Translations under genes and position numbers: made by a program
Shown: positions 61,822 to 64,000 of the stretch, in pieces
Numbering within the stretch: position 1 is the stretch's first letter
Layout of the letters: every line of letters begins with the position of its first letter
Assembly (NCBI GenBank): GCA_014727915.1
Contig: WJMO01000004.1
Span: 1 to 64,000, forward strand
Direction of reading: 5' to 3'
Source of the DNA: Candidatus Altarchaeales archaeon
GTDB lineage: Archaea > Altiarchaeota > Altiarchaeia > IMC4 > SCGC-AAA252-I15
DNA: 64,000 nucleotides
Notes under the pieces: model-generated
Databases searched by the model: none
What the model was told of the DNA's origin: nothing
Seen by the model: the letters and a program-made list of their open reading frames with translations, nothing else

Positions 61822-63315
61822 TCACCCGAATAAATCGCTTGTCTTCCAGCAGGAACCTGCTCCTCCAACACCGAATGCAATCCTATCATCGGGCATCCCG
61901 TTGCAGAACCCCCTTATCTCCTCCGGCTTGCTGTCCCAGTAGAGCCGGTCACAGCAGACATAGTCTATCCCATAGTCCAATAGTATGCTCATGTCCTCAT
62001 ACACTCTTGGGGGTACGCTGTTTGGAAACTCCCGCACCCTGACGCAATCCAACCCCGTGTAGTAGAGGCACTCGTGGACGGTGAACGGCATGACAACCCT
62101 GCTGCCCTCTGGTATCTCCTCCCGCATCATATCATAGAATGGGATGTAATCATCTACTATGCTCCTGTAGACAAAAGCGTATGAGAGCGTCCCGCCAGCC
62201 AAAACGAGCAGAGCAACACCCAACAAAACATCCTTGTGCTTGAACTTCACATCGTTCACTCCCCTCGCCACCAGTATGGGGGTGAACGGTATGAACACGA
62301 CCATCATACGGGCAAGGCTGTTGAACAGGGCAGGCACCAGCGAGACCATGAAAACAACCAGCACGAGCCCACCATACTTCAAGCCCTTCAGCTTCCCAGG
62401 ACGGTATAAGCTGGCAGATGTCAACGATAGGACCGCCAGGAGCCAGGCGATGAAACCCACGTCCGCCAACGGACCGAAGTACCTCCTCCCCGTCTCCAGG
62501 TTGTCCAGCATGTCCTCCCCCGAGTTCGGAGCCCCGACCCAGAAGTCCAAAAATATCGTCAAAGGAACCTTGGGATTCAACAGCGATCCAAGCCTGCTCT
62601 CATATCTCTGGCTGTTCCAGTCCGGATGCCCGATGCTCCCCTCAAACAACAATGGCCAAACCGGATTCCCGAAGACGATCTGGTTCCTCACATACCAGGG
62701 GCTCACCAGAAGCAGGCAGCCGATGCCAACCGCCGCAGCCCGCCTCCAATCCCTCAAACCAAGATGCACCAATACTGCGATCAACAGCGCGAGCCCATGA
62801 TAGTGGGTCAACCCGGCCGCAGCTGCTGCGACGGTGAAATAGCCCAGGTGCCTGACGCTTCCAGTCTCAAGGTAGCTGAGATAATAGTATATGCCGACCG
62901 CGCTCCAAAGGAAGAGGAGGCTGGTCGCATAGCCAACGCCGCTGTAGTACATGTGAAAGGGCAGCAGAGCGAAAACGACAATCGCATAGTTCGCGTAATC
63001 GGGGTAGAACCTCTTCACGAGAAAAGCGAAGACCACCAACCCCATCAACCCGGCGAGCAACGGCACCAGCGTCACAACCCCGGTCAGCTTGTACAATACC
63101 GCGGACGAGAGGTGGAAGAGGGGCGGGTACCAGAAGGGGTCGGTTCCGGCCGCGTGCTCGAACAAAGGGAACATCCCCGTTTCAGCAATGTACTCTGCGG
63201 TGGTGTAGTGGATGCAGCTGTCCGTCGTGGGGGGTATCATGGCCCACAGTAGTATCCTCAAAATCACTCCCACAACCAAGGCTGCCCGAACCATGCCCTC
63301 CTTCAACTTAACCAC
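61822..63315 (-). CDS. GT-C membrane glycosyltransferase
   Basis: A 497-residue protein with about 11 helices. The first outer loop has TTDSCIHYTTAEYIAETGMFPLFEHA and DPFWYPPLFHL, the ArnT/PMT-type acidic and Pro-rich motifs. FVVVFIPFTPILVARG near residue 345 and a soluble C-terminal part with several Cys (YCCDRLY, RGFCNGM, GSCWKT) follow. The Cys residues may form disulfides outside. It would use a polyprenyl-linked sugar. Its start overlaps the SMR-like gene by 8 bases, so it forms one transcript with it. Confidence 0.82.
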   Translation of the reverse strand: MVKLKEGMVRAALVVGVILRILLWAMIPPTTDSCIHYTTAEYIAETGMFPLFEHAAGTDPFWYPPLFHLSSAVLYKLTGVVTLVPLLAGLMGLVVFAFLVKRFYPDYANYAIVVFALLPFHMYYSGVGYATSLLFLWSAVGIYYYLSYLETGSVRHLGYFTVAAAAAGLTHYHGLALLIAVLVHLGLRDWRRAAAVGIGCLLLVSPWYVRNQIVFGNPVWPLLFEGSIGHPDWNSQRYESRLGSLLNPKVPLTIFLDFWVGAPNSGEDMLDNLETGRRYFGPLADVGFIAWLLAVLSLTSASLYRPGKLKGLKYGGLVLVVFMVSLVPALFNSLARMMVVFIPFTPILVARGVNDVKFKHKDVLLGVALLVLAGGTLSYAFVYRSIVDDYIPFYDMMREEIPEGSRVVMPFTVHECLYYTGLDCVRVREFPNSVPPRVYEDMSILLDYGIDYVCCDRLYWDSKPEEIRGFCNGMPDDRIAFGVGGAGSCWKTSDLFG

Positions 63316-63655
63316 CCAAACCTATTAGACTAACCCCCAAGAGTATGAATGCTATGCCAGCCCACTTCAACGTGTTCATCCTCTCCCCTAGTATCCTTAC
63401 GCTTAGCAGGCAAACCCATATGTAACCTGTCGATACGAGGGGGAACAACACGGAGAGCTCCCCGCCTTTGATGCCCACCACGTAAAATATGGTGGAACTG
63501 CCGTATATGAGCACGCCTCTCATCAGGTCAGTGTTCCCCATGAGCGACTTGAGGCTGAACTCGAGCCGGTCCGCTCCCTTCTTGAAGTACACGGATCCGA
63601 AGCTTCCGCAGAAGGCGGCCAACAAGACCAGGAACACGGCCCACAGCTCAGCCAC
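63308..63655 (-). CDS. SMR/EamA-type membrane protein (ArnE/F-like), subunit 1
   Basis: A four-helix membrane protein of about 115 residues, of the small multidrug resistance/EamA type. FGSVYFKKGADR near the start, LSVLFPLVSTGYIWV and LKWAGIAFILLGVSLIGLGG at the end are the typical repeat pattern (the last is very like the neighbour's). GTG 63655 or 63658 follows SD-like GGAGGTG; an ATG at 63682 also exists. Paired with the gene at 63648-64000 it recalls ArnE/ArnF, which flip polyprenyl-phosphate-linked sugars. The GT-C enzyme next to it makes that role plausible. Confidence 0.75.
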   Translation of the reverse strand: MAELWAVFLVLLAAFCGSFGSVYFKKGADRLEFSLKSLMGNTDLMRGVLIYGSSTIFYVVGIKGGELSVLFPLVSTGYIWVCLLSVRILGERMNTLKWAGIAFILLGVSLIGLGG

Positions 63656-64000
63656 CACCTTCACCTCCGTCTCTGCTGCCAAAACCGATCAGTGTGACCC
63701 CGAGGAAAACCGAAGCAACACCCGCCCACTTAAGACCGTTCATGAAATCGCTGGGGAAGAAATGGGGCGACGCAATCGCCACCCAGATGAAGTTCATCGC
63801 ATAGATGGGATACAAGACCGACAGCTCCCCGTACTTCAACGCCACCACCAGCACGACCGCAGCCAACGCGTACATGCCATAGCCGACACCCAAGGGAAGC
63901 AATATGACTGCTGCATCAACAAGCGTTGAAACGCTGCCTATGCCCTGCAGGAGCTCCGGTTCAACGTTGTTGGCTCCCATCTTGATGAGTATCTGCCCTG
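63648..64000 (-). CDS. SMR/EamA-type membrane protein, subunit 2 (5' end cut by the window)
   Basis: Four-helix protein with the frame still open at base 64000. The residues just before the first internal Met read GQILIKMGANNV, the normal opening of SMR-type proteins (helix 1 then 'Q.l.K.ga'), so the true start is outside the window. GELSVLYPIYAMNFIWVAI and LKWAGVASVFLGVTLIGFGSR parallel the adjacent subunit. The two overlap by 8 bases and likely form a heterodimer. Confidence 0.75.
   Translation of the reverse strand, partial: GQILIKMGANNVEPELLQGIGSVSTLVDAAVILLPLGVGYGMYALAAVVLVVALKYGELSVLYPIYAMNFIWVAIASPHFFPSDFMNGLKWAGVASVFLGVTLIGFGSRDGGEGGG

Noticed and set aside
30031..63315. Oligosaccharyltransferase AglB among the GT-C proteins
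   Set aside because: None has the WWDYG motif and all are too short for AglB.

Overview
The window is archaeal chromosomal DNA. It carries archaeal-type information genes: primase large subunit PriL, MCM helicase, RadA, Kae1, tRNA-splicing endonuclease, ribosomal proteins L40e and S17e, and membrane-anchored LonB. It also has the archaeal mevalonate entry operon (HMG-CoA synthase, thiolase, DUF35 protein) and the archaeal form of S-adenosylmethionine synthetase. Many first genes of transcription units have a TATA-like box about 26-32 bases before the start codon and no room for a leader, whereas internal operon genes often have GGAGG/GGTG-like ribosome sites. The lineage cannot be fixed from sequence alone. 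The Cys-rich 'DG..N.GE..VDCGG.C' secreted protein is a style I associate with DPANN and Altiarchaeota-like genomes, but that is only an impression.

Layout. 1-6500: membrane and secreted proteins around priL, ending with a Cys-rich transglutaminase-like protein. 6500-10700: endA with a duplicated tail, kae1 and several unknown genes. 10700-15300: lonB, radA, the SAM synthetase gene and an MgtC-like gene. 15400-18760 (minus): the operon regulator, HMG-CoA synthase, thiolase, DUF35 protein, with an inverted-repeat candidate operator at its promoter. 18875-24500: mcm, a Nudix hydrolase, acs, a presenilin-type aspartyl protease and a 32-residue membrane peptide. 24500-30000: a kinase-like unknown, an initiator tRNA-Met that appears to be interrupted by an intron in the T loop, L40e, a lone voltage-sensor-like protein, an OB-fold plus Cas4-like nuclease pair, S17e and SppA. 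30000-32900: a GT-C type glycosyltransferase, a TPR protein and tRNA-Gly flanked by decayed tRNA pieces. 32900-64000: a 31 kb glycan island.

The glycan island has a polyprenyl-phosphate sugar-1-P transferase, at least four GT4 and four GT2 glycosyltransferases, three GT-C membrane enzymes plus a fourth just upstream, a flippase, and an SMR-like pair at the right edge. Sugar-nucleotide genes include a UDP-sugar dehydrogenase, a DegT aminotransferase with a formyltransferase, CDP-glucose synthesis (rfbF, rfbG), three further epimerase/reductases, a heptose-kinase-like GHMP kinase and a split transketolase pair. The pieces fit assembly of a lipid-linked surface glycan containing N-formylated amino sugars and perhaps a branched CDP-derived deoxysugar. 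No oligosaccharyltransferase (AglB) is in the window.

The observations most worth a second look are the T-loop intron of the initiator tRNA, the exact 71-bp duplication of the endA tail around a hairpin-rich 56-bp spacer, the tRNA-Gly neighbourhood with repeats of the tRNA end, the CDP-sugar/transketolase combination, and the lone voltage-sensor and Cas4-like genes.
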